A DNA stretch of 22,130 nt, from contig JBCCHY010000014.1 of the NCBI GenBank assembly GCA_039028495.1, positions 1 to 22,130 of the forward strand, read 5' to 3'. The position numbers were made by a program, and so were the translations under genes. Under the pieces are notes generated by a model. It made no database searches. It saw nothing but the letters and a program-made list of their open reading frames with translations, and was not told the DNA's origin. Positions 15,354 through 21,740 of the stretch are shown in pieces; the stretch's first letter is position 1, and each line of letters starts with the position of its first letter. This DNA comes from JBCCHY01 sp039028495 (GTDB lineage Bacteria; Patescibacteriota; Saccharimonadia; Saccharimonadales; VXPC01).

Positions 15354-16340
15354 GTGTTTAAGGAACGCAATTACCTACTAAAGAATATAGCTGCTCCCAT
15401 TGGTGCAAGTTTGTTTGTGCTAACAATGTTAATAAGCGTAGACCGAGGCTTTGACTATAGCCTACCGAATACTCTCCAGGATTTCATAACACTGAGTCTG
15501 AGCATATTCATTGAAGCCTTACCGTTTATCGTTCTCGGTGCACTGCTCGCAACTATTGTTAACCGCTATGTGCCGGTTCATAAGATCCAGTCAATGCTTC
15601 CGCAAAATGGTTTTTTACGGCGAGGAGCAATATCGCTTTTTGGGTTTGTAATGCCTGTTTGTGAGTGCGGCAACGTCCCCCTCAGCAGATCACTCATAGC
15701 TCGTGGGTTCAAGCCTTCTGAAGCGCTTGCTTTTTTGCTAGCTGCCCCAGTGATTAACCCTGTAACGATTTGGGCTACATGGGCAGCATTCAGCTATGAC
15801 ACATCTATCGTCTATTCCCGAGTGCTACTGACCCTGGCTATTGCCGCGATCATCAGCTACATCGTGTCTCTGAAACAAAACGAAAACGATCTGCTAACAA
15901 AGTCATTCGCTGCAGCTTGTGATGCCGACCATGTACATCAGGAGCATAGGAGTTTTGGCCGCGACTTTACGAGTGAAGCCTACCTGATGCTGCGTATGCT
16001 TGCTGTCGGGGCAATCATCGCAGGTCTGGTGCAAACTCTTGTGCCCCGAGAGCTATTAGTTGATATTGGCAGCAATGCCGTATTATCGGTTGTTGCAATG
16101 CTGGCCTTGGCATTTGTAGTCTCGATATGTGCAAATGTCGATGCTTTTTTTGCCCTATCATTTGCCGGTACATTTGGAGCGGGCTCGATTGTAAGCTTCT
16201 TAGTATTTGGGCCAATGATAGACATCAAAATGTTGACACTACTCAAAACGACATTTACCAGGGAGCTGCTAGCAGTAGTGAGCATCCTGGCTCTAATTCT
16301 AAGTGCTGTAGGCGGACTGGTGGTGACGTATGCATACTAA
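15354..16340 (+). CDS. PF03773 (ArsP_1/DUF318) family predicted permease, YcgR-like
   Basis: The product is 328 residues from a GTG start. There are about eight hydrophobic segments in two sets, separated by a hydrophilic loop near residues 180-205 that contains HVHQEH. The family signature is present: EALPFIVLGALLA at 54-66, PVCECGNVPLSRSLIARG at 101-118 with the paired cysteines C103 and C105, then AAPVINPVTIWATW. The second half repeats the pattern as VCANVDAFFALSF. Relatives are inner-membrane permeases, some moving organoarsenicals. The version paired with DUF1980, as here, corresponds to B. subtilis YcgR/YcgQ, linked to metal limitation. The CxC pair and histidine-rich loop would suit metal binding, but the substrate is inferred. 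The 3' end overlaps the next gene by 11 nt. Confidence 0.9.
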   Translation: MFKERNYLLKNIAAPIGASLFVLTMLISVDRGFDYSLPNTLQDFITLSLSIFIEALPFIVLGALLATIVNRYVPVHKIQSMLPQNGFLRRGAISLFGFVMPVCECGNVPLSRSLIARGFKPSEALAFLLAAPVINPVTIWATWAAFSYDTSIVYSRVLLTLAIAAIISYIVSLKQNENDLLTKSFAAACDADHVHQEHRSFGRDFTSEAYLMLRMLAVGAIIAGLVQTLVPRELLVDIGSNAVLSVVAMLALAFVVSICANVDAFFALSFAGTFGAGSIVSFLVFGPMIDIKMLTLLKTTFTRELLAVVSILALILSAVGGLVVTYAY

Positions 16341-17022
16341 ATGGAAGGCTTCTCTGCTGACAGCAGCCTCAACATATGTCCTGTACCTTTGGCTCAGCGG
16401 TCAACTCAACCTATACATACACCCACGCTACACTGTCTTTGCGGGGATAGCCGCAGGAGCATGCTTGGGTCTGAGCATTCTAAGCTCTGCCGGCTCACCT
16501 GCCCAAAAAAATAAACGGATCGCGCTACCTGAACTGTCACTGATTGTCCTGCTACTTAGTGGTATTCTCCTGCCCGCGTCTACCTTGAGCGAGTCAACAT
16601 TTAGCCAAAGGCTTATTGATGGCCAACCCCAAACGACTGGGTCCACTACGACAGCCCCTGTACTCATAGGATCGACAAAGGGACTAGACATCAGAGACTG
16701 GACAAATCTTCTGAGTAGACATAGTGATCCCGGCTTCTTTACAAACAAACCCGCCCATATAAGTGGATTCGTATACGATGCTGGTTTAGGTAGTGATACC
16801 TTCTTGCTGGCGAGATTTGTTGTCACTTGCTGTGCAGTTGACGCACGCCCGATAGGCATACCTGTGCATTTACCTGACTGGGTTCAGCAGTATTCTCTAG
16901 GTGACTGGCTCGAGGTTGAAGGAGTCTTTAAGCCAGACCAAGCTGCCGATAGAGAACCCCTGAGCTTACACACAACGGAAGTAAACAGGATTGATGTGCC
17001 GGAGGATCCATATGTTCAGTAG
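16330..17022 (+). CDS. DUF1980/TIGR03943 family permease partner (YcgQ-like)
   Basis: The product is 230 residues. Three hydrophobic segments lie in the first 90 residues (~8-22, 35-53, 68-86), followed by an extracytoplasmic domain. That domain carries the family hallmark FVVTCCAVDARPIGIPV, with adjacent cysteines C167 and C168, and the WVQQYSLGDWLEVEGVF segment, which looks like an OB-type fold. DUF1980 proteins are nearly always encoded beside a PF03773 permease and are thought to form its second subunit. The start codon lies inside the end of the permease gene (11-nt overlap), giving coupled synthesis. The CC pair could ligate a metal or serve redox exchange together with the permease CxC; this is inference. 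Confidence 0.9.
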   Translation: MHTKWKASLLTAASTYVLYLWLSGQLNLYIHPRYTVFAGIAAGACLGLSILSSAGSPAQKNKRIALPELSLIVLLLSGILLPASTLSESTFSQRLIDGQPQTTGSTTTAPVLIGSTKGLDIRDWTNLLSRHSDPGFFTNKPAHISGFVYDAGLGSDTFLLARFVVTCCAVDARPIGIPVHLPDWVQQYSLGDWLEVEGVFKPDQAADREPLSLHTTEVNRIDVPEDPYVQ

Positions 17023-18418
17023 CCGCTACCGGAAAGGTCTCACTGCAGTTACCCTAGCCGGTCTGTTTGTTTTTGCGTGGCTTGCAGTTGCGATACTTTC
17101 CAGCGGACCCAGAGTACGGTTCTTGAGCTTTACTAACGACCCAAATAGCACAAGCAGTATGAAGGGTGAACTAGCAACATTCGTTTTCGACAGGCCTATC
17201 CAGAGCTCTGACTATAGCGACCTGGTTCGCATTACTCCTGATATCAATCATAGTGTCCGGACTGATAGACAGTCAGTTTCAATAGTCTTTAACCAAAATC
17301 TCCGACCAGATACTGAATATACAGTGGAGCTATCGCCTGGCGTAGAGAGTGAATCAGGTAAGCGCTTGAGCGAAGCTTACGCAGAGACATTTATAACGCC
17401 GCGAGCGAGCTACGCTTATGTGACGCGTAATTATCCCGCCAATTACTTCTCTGCTGAAAAAGCTTCAGACAACGCCCTCGATAGCTTAACTGTAGGGGGA
17501 ATCAATGGTCCTGAGAGGGTAATCTTTGAGCACCCAACAATTATCGACTTTGATGCCAATAGCACGCACGCTGTAGTATCTGTGCAAGAAGCTGAGACAG
17601 ACCTGCTCTATGTTGTAGATATAGCTAGCAGCGAATCGAAACCTGTTCATCTAGGTCTAGATGTTAGGATCAGTTATATACGAGTACCCGCAGAGGGCAA
17701 CAGGGCGCTCTACCGTATCGTACCAAACCCGGAAACAACCAGCGACGAGATTTTTAAGCAGCACGTCAACCGTGTTGAGTCACTAGATCTTGAGTCTCTC
17801 GAAGCAGCACCCTTACGAGATGCTAGCGGCGACTACTTGCGGACCTTTGTATTAGATGTCGACGATACTGGGTCAATCGCACTAGTCCAGGATAACGAAT
17901 TGGATTTTTATGCAGTCAGCCCATACTCCGATTTTGAACCTGTTTTACTTGGAAATAGAAACAGTATGCTCCATTTCTCCGGTGACGGCAGAGGCATTCT
18001 ATTTAGGGATACAGATGACATTGTCCGCTATGATCTGAGTGTTTTTGAGGATCAACCTCTACAAATTGAGACTAGCGGAGGTTTTATTCTGGCTGCGGAA
18101 GAGACGGATAGTGGCCTGTATTATGCCCTTCAATCTGCTGAGAACGGCGTAGTCACTGACACTGTTTATCTACAAGACGATGGCGATACGCGTAAAGTAT
18201 GGAGTACAGATGATCGAAGTGATGGTGCTCGTTTCAACTCATTTAGTCTATCAATTGGTAGCAGTCTCGTAGTAATCGAAACGCGCCCTCTTGACTGTCT
18301 TTACGACAATGTCTCAACAAACAGCTCCTGTCCTGGCACGAGGTCAATTGTGCTAGACATTGAAAGAGGACAAACTGTGCATGAAGTAGAAGGTATCGGG
18401 TTTACGTGGCTTCCTTAG
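17012..18418 (+). CDS. Membrane-anchored extracytoplasmic protein with N-terminal Ig-like domain and beta-propeller-like repeats
   Basis: The product is 468 residues. The ATG at 17012 is chosen because GGAGG at 17001-17005 lies 6 nt upstream; it overlaps the DUF1980 stop by 11 nt. Residues ~9-31 form one membrane anchor. Residues ~35-128 look like a bacterial Ig-like (Big_5/SbsA-type) domain: GELATFVFDRPI, LVRITPDI, FNQNLRPDTEYTVELSPGVES, TFITPR. The rest, ~330 residues, consists of strand-rich repeats of the type ILFRDTDDIVRYDLS, LLYVVDIASSESKPVHL and LDFYAVSPYS, consistent with a beta-propeller. Two cysteines near the C-terminus (LDCLYDNVSTNSSCPG) could form a disulfide. There is no enzyme motif. 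Its position as third gene of the permease operon suggests a surface receptor or accessory subunit. Confidence 0.82.
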   Translation: MFSSRYRKGLTAVTLAGLFVFAWLAVAILSSGPRVRFLSFTNDPNSTSSMKGELATFVFDRPIQSSDYSDLVRITPDINHSVRTDRQSVSIVFNQNLRPDTEYTVELSPGVESESGKRLSEAYAETFITPRASYAYVTRNYPANYFSAEKASDNALDSLTVGGINGPERVIFEHPTIIDFDANSTHAVVSVQEAETDLLYVVDIASSESKPVHLGLDVRISYIRVPAEGNRALYRIVPNPETTSDEIFKQHVNRVESLDLESLEAAPLRDASGDYLRTFVLDVDDTGSIALVQDNELDFYAVSPYSDFEPVLLGNRNSMLHFSGDGRGILFRDTDDIVRYDLSVFEDQPLQIETSGGFILAAEETDSGLYYALQSAENGVVTDTVYLQDDGDTRKVWSTDDRSDGARFNSFSLSIGSSLVVIETRPLDCLYDNVSTNSSCPGTRSIVLDIERGQTVHEVEGIGFTWLP

Positions 18419-18440
18419 CAGCAGCCCCAGGCTCAAAAAA

Positions 18441-19970
18441 CTAGCTATCATAGCAACTTAGAATCACTCGAACTGGATCAGAGTGTGGTTCGTGTGTAAT
18501 TCTGTAAGTATATTTTTGGTTTGTAATATATAGTGAGCCTTCGGTGCAGAATTGATCGTTAAAGACTCGCTGCCGCCGCTGCTTCGTTGCAGCGAATTGA
18601 TCTATCTCTCTTGATATCTGTACTACCGGGATACCTGAATCCTCGTTGTAGCCCAGTAAATGCTGGGATATATGCCCCGAGAATTCGCCGTGAACTAGCA
18701 GTGCCCCTACAGCTTTTAGCCTGTAGAAGTCTAGACTGCGCTGCCTTTGCCCAGAGCCATGCCCTAAATCAAACCTACCGAATCCGGCAGCATTCAGGTA
18801 CAGACCATACTGTACTGATGCTTCCGCACACCGCTGGTCAAACTCATAAAACGTCGGCATACCCTCCTCCATATCAGGGACCCTCACGATCCGGTCTAGG
18901 TCTGGCTGCTCCACAACATTAGTTAATAGACTCAGTTGCCGTAACAGAACAGTTTCGAGCGGTGCTCTTGCACCAGTTTCTTTAGCTGAATCACCAGGAA
19001 AGCCAACCTGATGGACACTCAATTCTGGATCGTCGTCTGCTCGTTTTACATATGCAAACTCTAGATAGGGTCTCTCGCCTGCAGATTCTGCCACTGCCTC
19101 TACAACACGCAGCACTGGTTCTGCCAGCTCTGATGGTCTAGGATCCCAGCCCAGGTTGTAGATTGGAGTTTCACCAAAGTTTGTTGCCCAGCCGGAACTC
19201 GCATAATGGACTAAGCCTTGCCCCCTCATGCGTCTGATATCTGCGTTCATGATCTCTAGTGCGAGCCTCATATATGATTCATCTAGTGCTGCCGCTATAG
19301 GCTCGTTATCTACTGATCCGTCTGCTGGGATCTCTATTGAAGCTATATCACCAACTGCGCTACCGTCACCCTCTTGCACCCATAGACAGCCATTCTGACC
19401 CATTGTCCAGTGCGGCCTGTAGAGTCCTGAGTAGTCTACTCTGTAGATACTCGTCACTACGCCGCGGCCCAGTATGTCTTCGTTTCTTTCGTTCGGAATA
19501 AAGGCTTGCCCTGCTAGCTCTTGGGCAAACATTGCAAATGTATCTGGTATATCCTGTCCCCTAGCGACCCTGTCCAGGTAGCTCCTCAGGACCACGCCGA
19601 TCGCACTACGGATACTTGTGCTTCTGGCTGGATCAAAAACGCAGCTATCAAATCTACCTGTACCAACCGCGTCTCTACTGCCAGAACTACGTAAAATAGC
19701 AGGCTTCCTACTGTCTAGTCCTTCGGCTAACTGGGTGCCGACTTGATCTAAAAGCTGATAGTCTATGTCAAGCATCTCTGCAACTATATTCCAGTGATCA
19801 AAGTTATCATTTGGCTTAGGCTCTAGTGATGCCCCATATCCTAGACCTCTAATCAGATCGCTCGTTCTAGCAACACTAATCGGTGATGTCGGATGCACTA
19901 CCGCACCAGCCGATTCTATAGCGCCGCGATGTATTTCTAGCTGTTCGTACTTCTCGCCATAATTTGCCAT
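18441..19970 (-). CDS. Divergent PEP synthase/PPDK/rifampin-phosphotransferase-like protein (ATP-grasp plus phosphohistidine domain), orphan
   Basis: The product is 509 residues from the ATG at 19970, 10 nt after a TATACT box; a TTG 13 codons upstream would overlap that promoter. I see no assigned family, but several islands match PPDK-type enzymes in the right order. KPAILRSSGSRDAVGTGRFDS (89-109) resembles the ATP-binding VRSSA...ED..GQ.ES segment. FAQELAG (148-154) is followed by a GRGVVTS that resembles the GVLFT strand. LEFAYVKR...LSVHQVG (303-323) resembles the IEWA...L.ILQ.RP end of the ATP-grasp domain. GALLVHGEFSGHISQHLL...GIPVVQI resembles the mobile domain's GG.TSHAA...GIPAV, placing H433 at the phosphorylated histidine. 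Such enzymes pass phosphate from ATP via histidine to a small acceptor. The PEP/pyruvate barrel is absent. The assignment is inference. Confidence 0.55.
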   Translation of the reverse strand: MANYGEKYEQLEIHRGAIESAGAVVHPTSPISVARTSDLIRGLGYGASLEPKPNDNFDHWNIVAEMLDIDYQLLDQVGTQLAEGLDSRKPAILRSSGSRDAVGTGRFDSCVFDPARSTSIRSAIGVVLRSYLDRVARGQDIPDTFAMFAQELAGQAFIPNERNEDILGRGVVTSIYRVDYSGLYRPHWTMGQNGCLWVQEGDGSAVGDIASIEIPADGSVDNEPIAAALDESYMRLALEIMNADIRRMRGQGLVHYASSGWATNFGETPIYNLGWDPRPSELAEPVLRVVEAVAESAGERPYLEFAYVKRADDDPELSVHQVGFPGDSAKETGARAPLETVLLRQLSLLTNVVEQPDLDRIVRVPDMEEGMPTFYEFDQRCAEASVQYGLYLNAAGFGRFDLGHGSGQRQRSLDFYRLKAVGALLVHGEFSGHISQHLLGYNEDSGIPVVQISREIDQFAATKQRRQRVFNDQFCTEGSLYITNQKYTYRITHEPHSDPVRVILSCYDS

Positions 19971-19980
19971 ATGTACCAGC

Positions 19981-19988
19981 AGTATACT
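19981..19988 (-). promoter_or_regulatory. -10 box of the PEP-synthase-like gene
   Basis: The palindromic octamer AGTATACT contains TATACT on the minus strand (19986-19981), 10 nt before the ATG at 19970, with no Shine-Dalgarno sequence. Confidence 0.5.
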
Positions 19989-20030
19989 GTCGACACTTAG
20001 CACAGACAATCATAAGTGCTTTAACTCACC

Positions 20031-20049
20031 CCTGGCCTCTTCAGCCAGG
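20031..20049. repeat. CCTGG...CCAGG hairpin downstream of tRNA-Gly
   Basis: CCTGGC (20031-20036) and GCCAGG (20044-20049) form a perfect 6-bp stem with a 7-nt loop. On the plus strand TTTTAT follows, which would suit a terminator, but no plus-strand gene needs one here. On the minus strand the stem is followed by GGGTGAG, and similar hairpins lie at 21750-21765 and 21920-21935. Confidence 0.5.
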
Positions 20050-20069
20050 TTTTATAGCCCATGCAGCAT

Positions 20070-20109
20070 ACCAAGAAAAGAGAGCCCTAGAGGGCTCTCT
20101 TTTCTTGGT
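20070..20109 (-). terminator. Terminator of tRNA-Gly, a 19-bp inverted repeat that includes the tRNA ACCA end
   Basis: Arms 20070-20088 and 20091-20109 are perfectly complementary over 19 bp. On the minus strand the GC-rich core (GAGAGCCCT/AGGGCTCTC) is followed by TTTTCTTGG. The upstream arm begins with the ACCA 3' end of the tRNA, so the discriminator base and CCA could pair with the distal TGGT. Confidence 0.8.
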
Positions 20110-20182
20110 GCGGGTGAGGGGACTCTAACCCCTGGCCTCATCCTTGGCAAGGATGCACTCTAAACAACTGAGCTACACCCGC
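20106..20182 (-). tRNA. tRNA-Gly (anticodon GCC) with variant elbow pair U19/A56
   Basis: A complete 77-nt cloverleaf can be drawn on the minus strand. The 7-bp acceptor is GCGGGTG/CACCCGC, followed by A73 and an encoded CCA. The D stem is GCTC/GAGT and the anticodon stem CATCC/GGATG, with loop TTGCCAA giving anticodon GCC. The variable loop is AGGCC (G46 present, the site modified by TrmB). The T stem is AGGGG/CCCCT. The D loop reads AGTTGTTTA, so position 19 is U where G is near-universal. The T loop reads TTAGAGT, so position 56 is A where C is near-universal. The two changes compensate for each other. Promoter and terminator are both visible, so the gene looks functional. It decodes GGC and GGU. 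Confidence 0.95.
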
Positions 20183-20194
20183 ATATCGTAGGAG

Positions 20195-20223
20195 ATTATA
20201 GGTCTCATCAGTAAATTTAGCAA
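20195..20223 (-). promoter_or_regulatory. Promoter of tRNA-Gly
   Basis: On the minus strand, TTGCTA (20223-20218) and TATAAT (20200-20195) are separated by 17 bp. The tRNA 5' end is 12 nt after the -10 box, leaving a leader of ~6 nt for RNase P to remove. Confidence 0.7.
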
Positions 20224-20305
20224 AGCAAAATACAGTTTAGCCAGTTACTCTTGAGGAAAACATGCAGTAGACAGTTGTTGCTCAAAGCTTTAAGATATTT
20301 TTTAT

Positions 20306-20689
20306 ATGATAGAAATGCGACCAATCAATTTAGCAATATACAAAAAAGATGTAGATGAGCGGGTGAAGAAGAGCGAGGTCGAGGCCTTTTTAGCTCAAGT
20401 TATTGAGGTTCGCCTTAAGGCACGGTGGCATAGAGCTGGCTATCTTTCAATGCATGTTTTACTCGCAGAAGCTGGCGAACCAAACGATGATCGACCAACC
20501 GAACTCAAGTTTGCTTCGCCACAACCAGACCATGTATCCCCCACAGTGCTTACTTTTGCAATAAAAGCAGATAATATGATCATCCCACCACAAGGATACG
20601 CTGATACTGGCTATATCGCCGGATTAAGCGATGAATGGTTTGACCCTATTAGGGCTCTTTCAGAATCTAGAGATTTAGTTGCTAGTTAA
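20306..20689 (+). CDS. Small soluble protein of unknown function
   Basis: The product is 127 residues with no family I recognise. It has no signal peptide, membrane helix or cysteine. The N-terminal third is charged and helical (YKKDVDERVKKSEVEAFLAQVIEVRLKARWHRAGY). The middle has alternating strands (YLSMHVLLAEAG, PTELKFASP, PTVLTFAIKADNMII), and the C-terminus holds GYADTGYIAGLSDEWFDPI. Two in-frame starts are possible: ATG at 20306 or ATG at 20315. A TAAGAT (20291-20296) lies 9 nt before the first, which would make it leaderless; TATGAT (20305-20310) lies just before the second. There is no Shine-Dalgarno sequence. The 3' end overlaps the convergent trmB by 8 nt. The coding status is supported by the clean frame and the exact fit between neighbours, not by homology. 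Confidence 0.6.
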   Translation: MIEMRPINLAIYKKDVDERVKKSEVEAFLAQVIEVRLKARWHRAGYLSMHVLLAEAGEPNDDRPTELKFASPQPDHVSPTVLTFAIKADNMIIPPQGYADTGYIAGLSDEWFDPIRALSESRDLVAS

Positions 20690-21329
20690 CCCTAGAGGCT
20701 TTGATGTATTTAGTAGTTAGGCCTTCGAGTAAGAACATCTTTTCGTAATCTGTGAGTGCTAACGCCACAGTATCATCTACGCCTGAATTGTGCAGGTCGT
20801 TGGTAGAAGTAATAACCTCGAAAAGACTGCTACGCGTAAACTCATCCAGGCTGTACAGATATAGGTCACTGTTATCTGTTTTAAATTCCAATGTGCCATC
20901 GGATTTGAGTAGCTGATAATAGATGTCCAGCATAGATGTATAGGTTAAACGGTGCTTCTCCTGGCGGTCACGCGGGTATGGGTCCGGAAACGTCACCCAG
21001 ATGTGATCAGCTCTACCACCAAGGTCGACTAGCTCTTGCAGCTCACGTAGATCGGACTGCACAAATGCAATGTTACTCAGACCCTCTGACTCAGCTACTC
21101 GAGCTGCCTTGCCTAGGCGGTCTGACTTTTTATCCAGGGCTATTACTTGTCTGTCTGGGTTACAGCGAGCAAACTCTAAAGATACTTTTGCGGTACCTGC
21201 TCCCACCTCCAGCATGAGATACGAGCCGTCTAGCCAGTCGTTCAGTGACCAGTCATGGAGCTGCCACTCGCTAAAACAATTAGCACGAGCGTTGAACTCT
21301 AGATACTGGGGCTTTTTACCTACCCTCAT
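20682..21329 (-). CDS. trmB: tRNA (guanine-N7-)-methyltransferase TrmB
   Basis: The product is 215 residues, normal for bacterial TrmB. The SAM-binding motif is LEVGAGTAKVSLEFA (EVGAGT at 41-46), with ALDKKSDRL as the acidic second strand and FVQSDL as the third. The TrmB signature FPDPYPRDRQEKHRL (114-128) corresponds to FPDPWPKKRHHKRR, and the C-terminal TDYEKMFLLEGLTTKYIKA matches the family's T.YE.....G..I. It methylates N7 of G46 in the variable loop, using S-adenosylmethionine; the tRNA-Gly in this window has G46. The start ATG overlaps the stop of the upstream small gene as ATGA, so the two are translated together. It ends 8 nt inside the convergent small unknown gene. Confidence 0.95.
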   Translation of the reverse strand: MRVGKKPQYLEFNARANCFSEWQLHDWSLNDWLDGSYLMLEVGAGTAKVSLEFARCNPDRQVIALDKKSDRLGKAARVAESEGLSNIAFVQSDLRELQELVDLGGRADHIWVTFPDPYPRDRQEKHRLTYTSMLDIYYQLLKSDGTLEFKTDNSDLYLYSLDEFTRSSLFEVITSTNDLHNSGVDDTVALALTDYEKMFLLEGLTTKYIKASRVN

Positions 21330-21712
21330 ACTCGGTACACGCCTCTGGGTTGTTTTATCGGATGACGCACAGTGTTTGCTATAAGCCTCTGAGCTGGTTT
21401 TGTAACTCTCGTTGGGGGTTTAGCGCGGTGCCTAAAAAAACTATCTCCCCTGTAAGGACTATCATTTAAATCAGCTTCGGCCACTTCGGCCTGCTCTTCT
21501 CTTCTTACTACAGCTTCCTGCTGGCCTACGACTAGCTCTGTTGTTTGGTGCACTTGTACGGAGCTGGATGCATATAGACTGCTGTTATGAACTACGGGCA
21601 GCGAACCCATGCTCGCAAATAACGACCATGCTCCAAATACATTGCCCCATGCAACTACACTATTGAACCTTTCATTGGCCGGCTTTGTACGATTTGCTTC
21701 CATGCTTTTCAT
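21326..21712 (-). CDS. Small single-TM protein with a basic tail, coupled to trmB
   Basis: The product is 128 residues with no recognised family. A hydrophobic segment at residues ~18-41 (SVVAWGNVFGAWSLFASMGSLPVV) is a probable membrane anchor. It is followed by a Ser/Gln/Glu-rich linker (VVGQQEAVVRREEQAEVAEADL) and a strongly basic tail (FFRHRAKPPTRVTKPAQRLIANTVRHPIKQPRGVYRV). If the N-terminus is inside, the basic tail lies outside, where it might bind anionic wall polymers; this is inference. The start at 21712 follows a TATAAT box by 10 nt without a ribosome-binding site, and a second ATG three codons on is possible. The stop overlaps the trmB start, so it is the first gene of a two-gene operon. 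Confidence 0.65.
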   Translation of the reverse strand: MKSMEANRTKPANERFNSVVAWGNVFGAWSLFASMGSLPVVHNSSLYASSSVQVHQTTELVVGQQEAVVRREEQAEVAEADLNDSPYRGDSFFRHRAKPPTRVTKPAQRLIANTVRHPIKQPRGVYRV

Positions 21713-21722
21713 TTAGGCAATA

Positions 21723-21728
21723 ATTATA
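21723..21728 (-). promoter_or_regulatory. -10 box of the small membrane protein-trmB operon
   Basis: TATAAT on the minus strand ends 10 nt before the ATG at 21712. It lies just downstream, in the minus direction, of the structured gene-free region. Confidence 0.55.
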
Positions 21729-21740
21729 CATCGTCATCAA

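Noticed and set aside
19971..20009. TTG start 13 codons upstream in the PEP-synthase-like gene
   Set aside because: It would include the TATACT box in the coding region; the ATG at 19970 fits the leaderless pattern of the window.
20031..20055. Plus-strand rho-independent terminator (CCTGGC/GCCAGG then TTTTAT)
   Set aside because: No plus-strand gene reads into it; the nearest plus-strand gene ends at 18418. It fits better as a member of the minus-strand hairpin family, though bidirectional action cannot be excluded.
20100..20190. Glycine recoding of UGA, as in Gracilibacteria/SR1, suggested by the odd tRNA-Gly
   Set aside because: The anticodon is GCC, not UCA, and several genes (for example the TyrA-like gene and the sigma factor) end naturally at TGA in the expected place.
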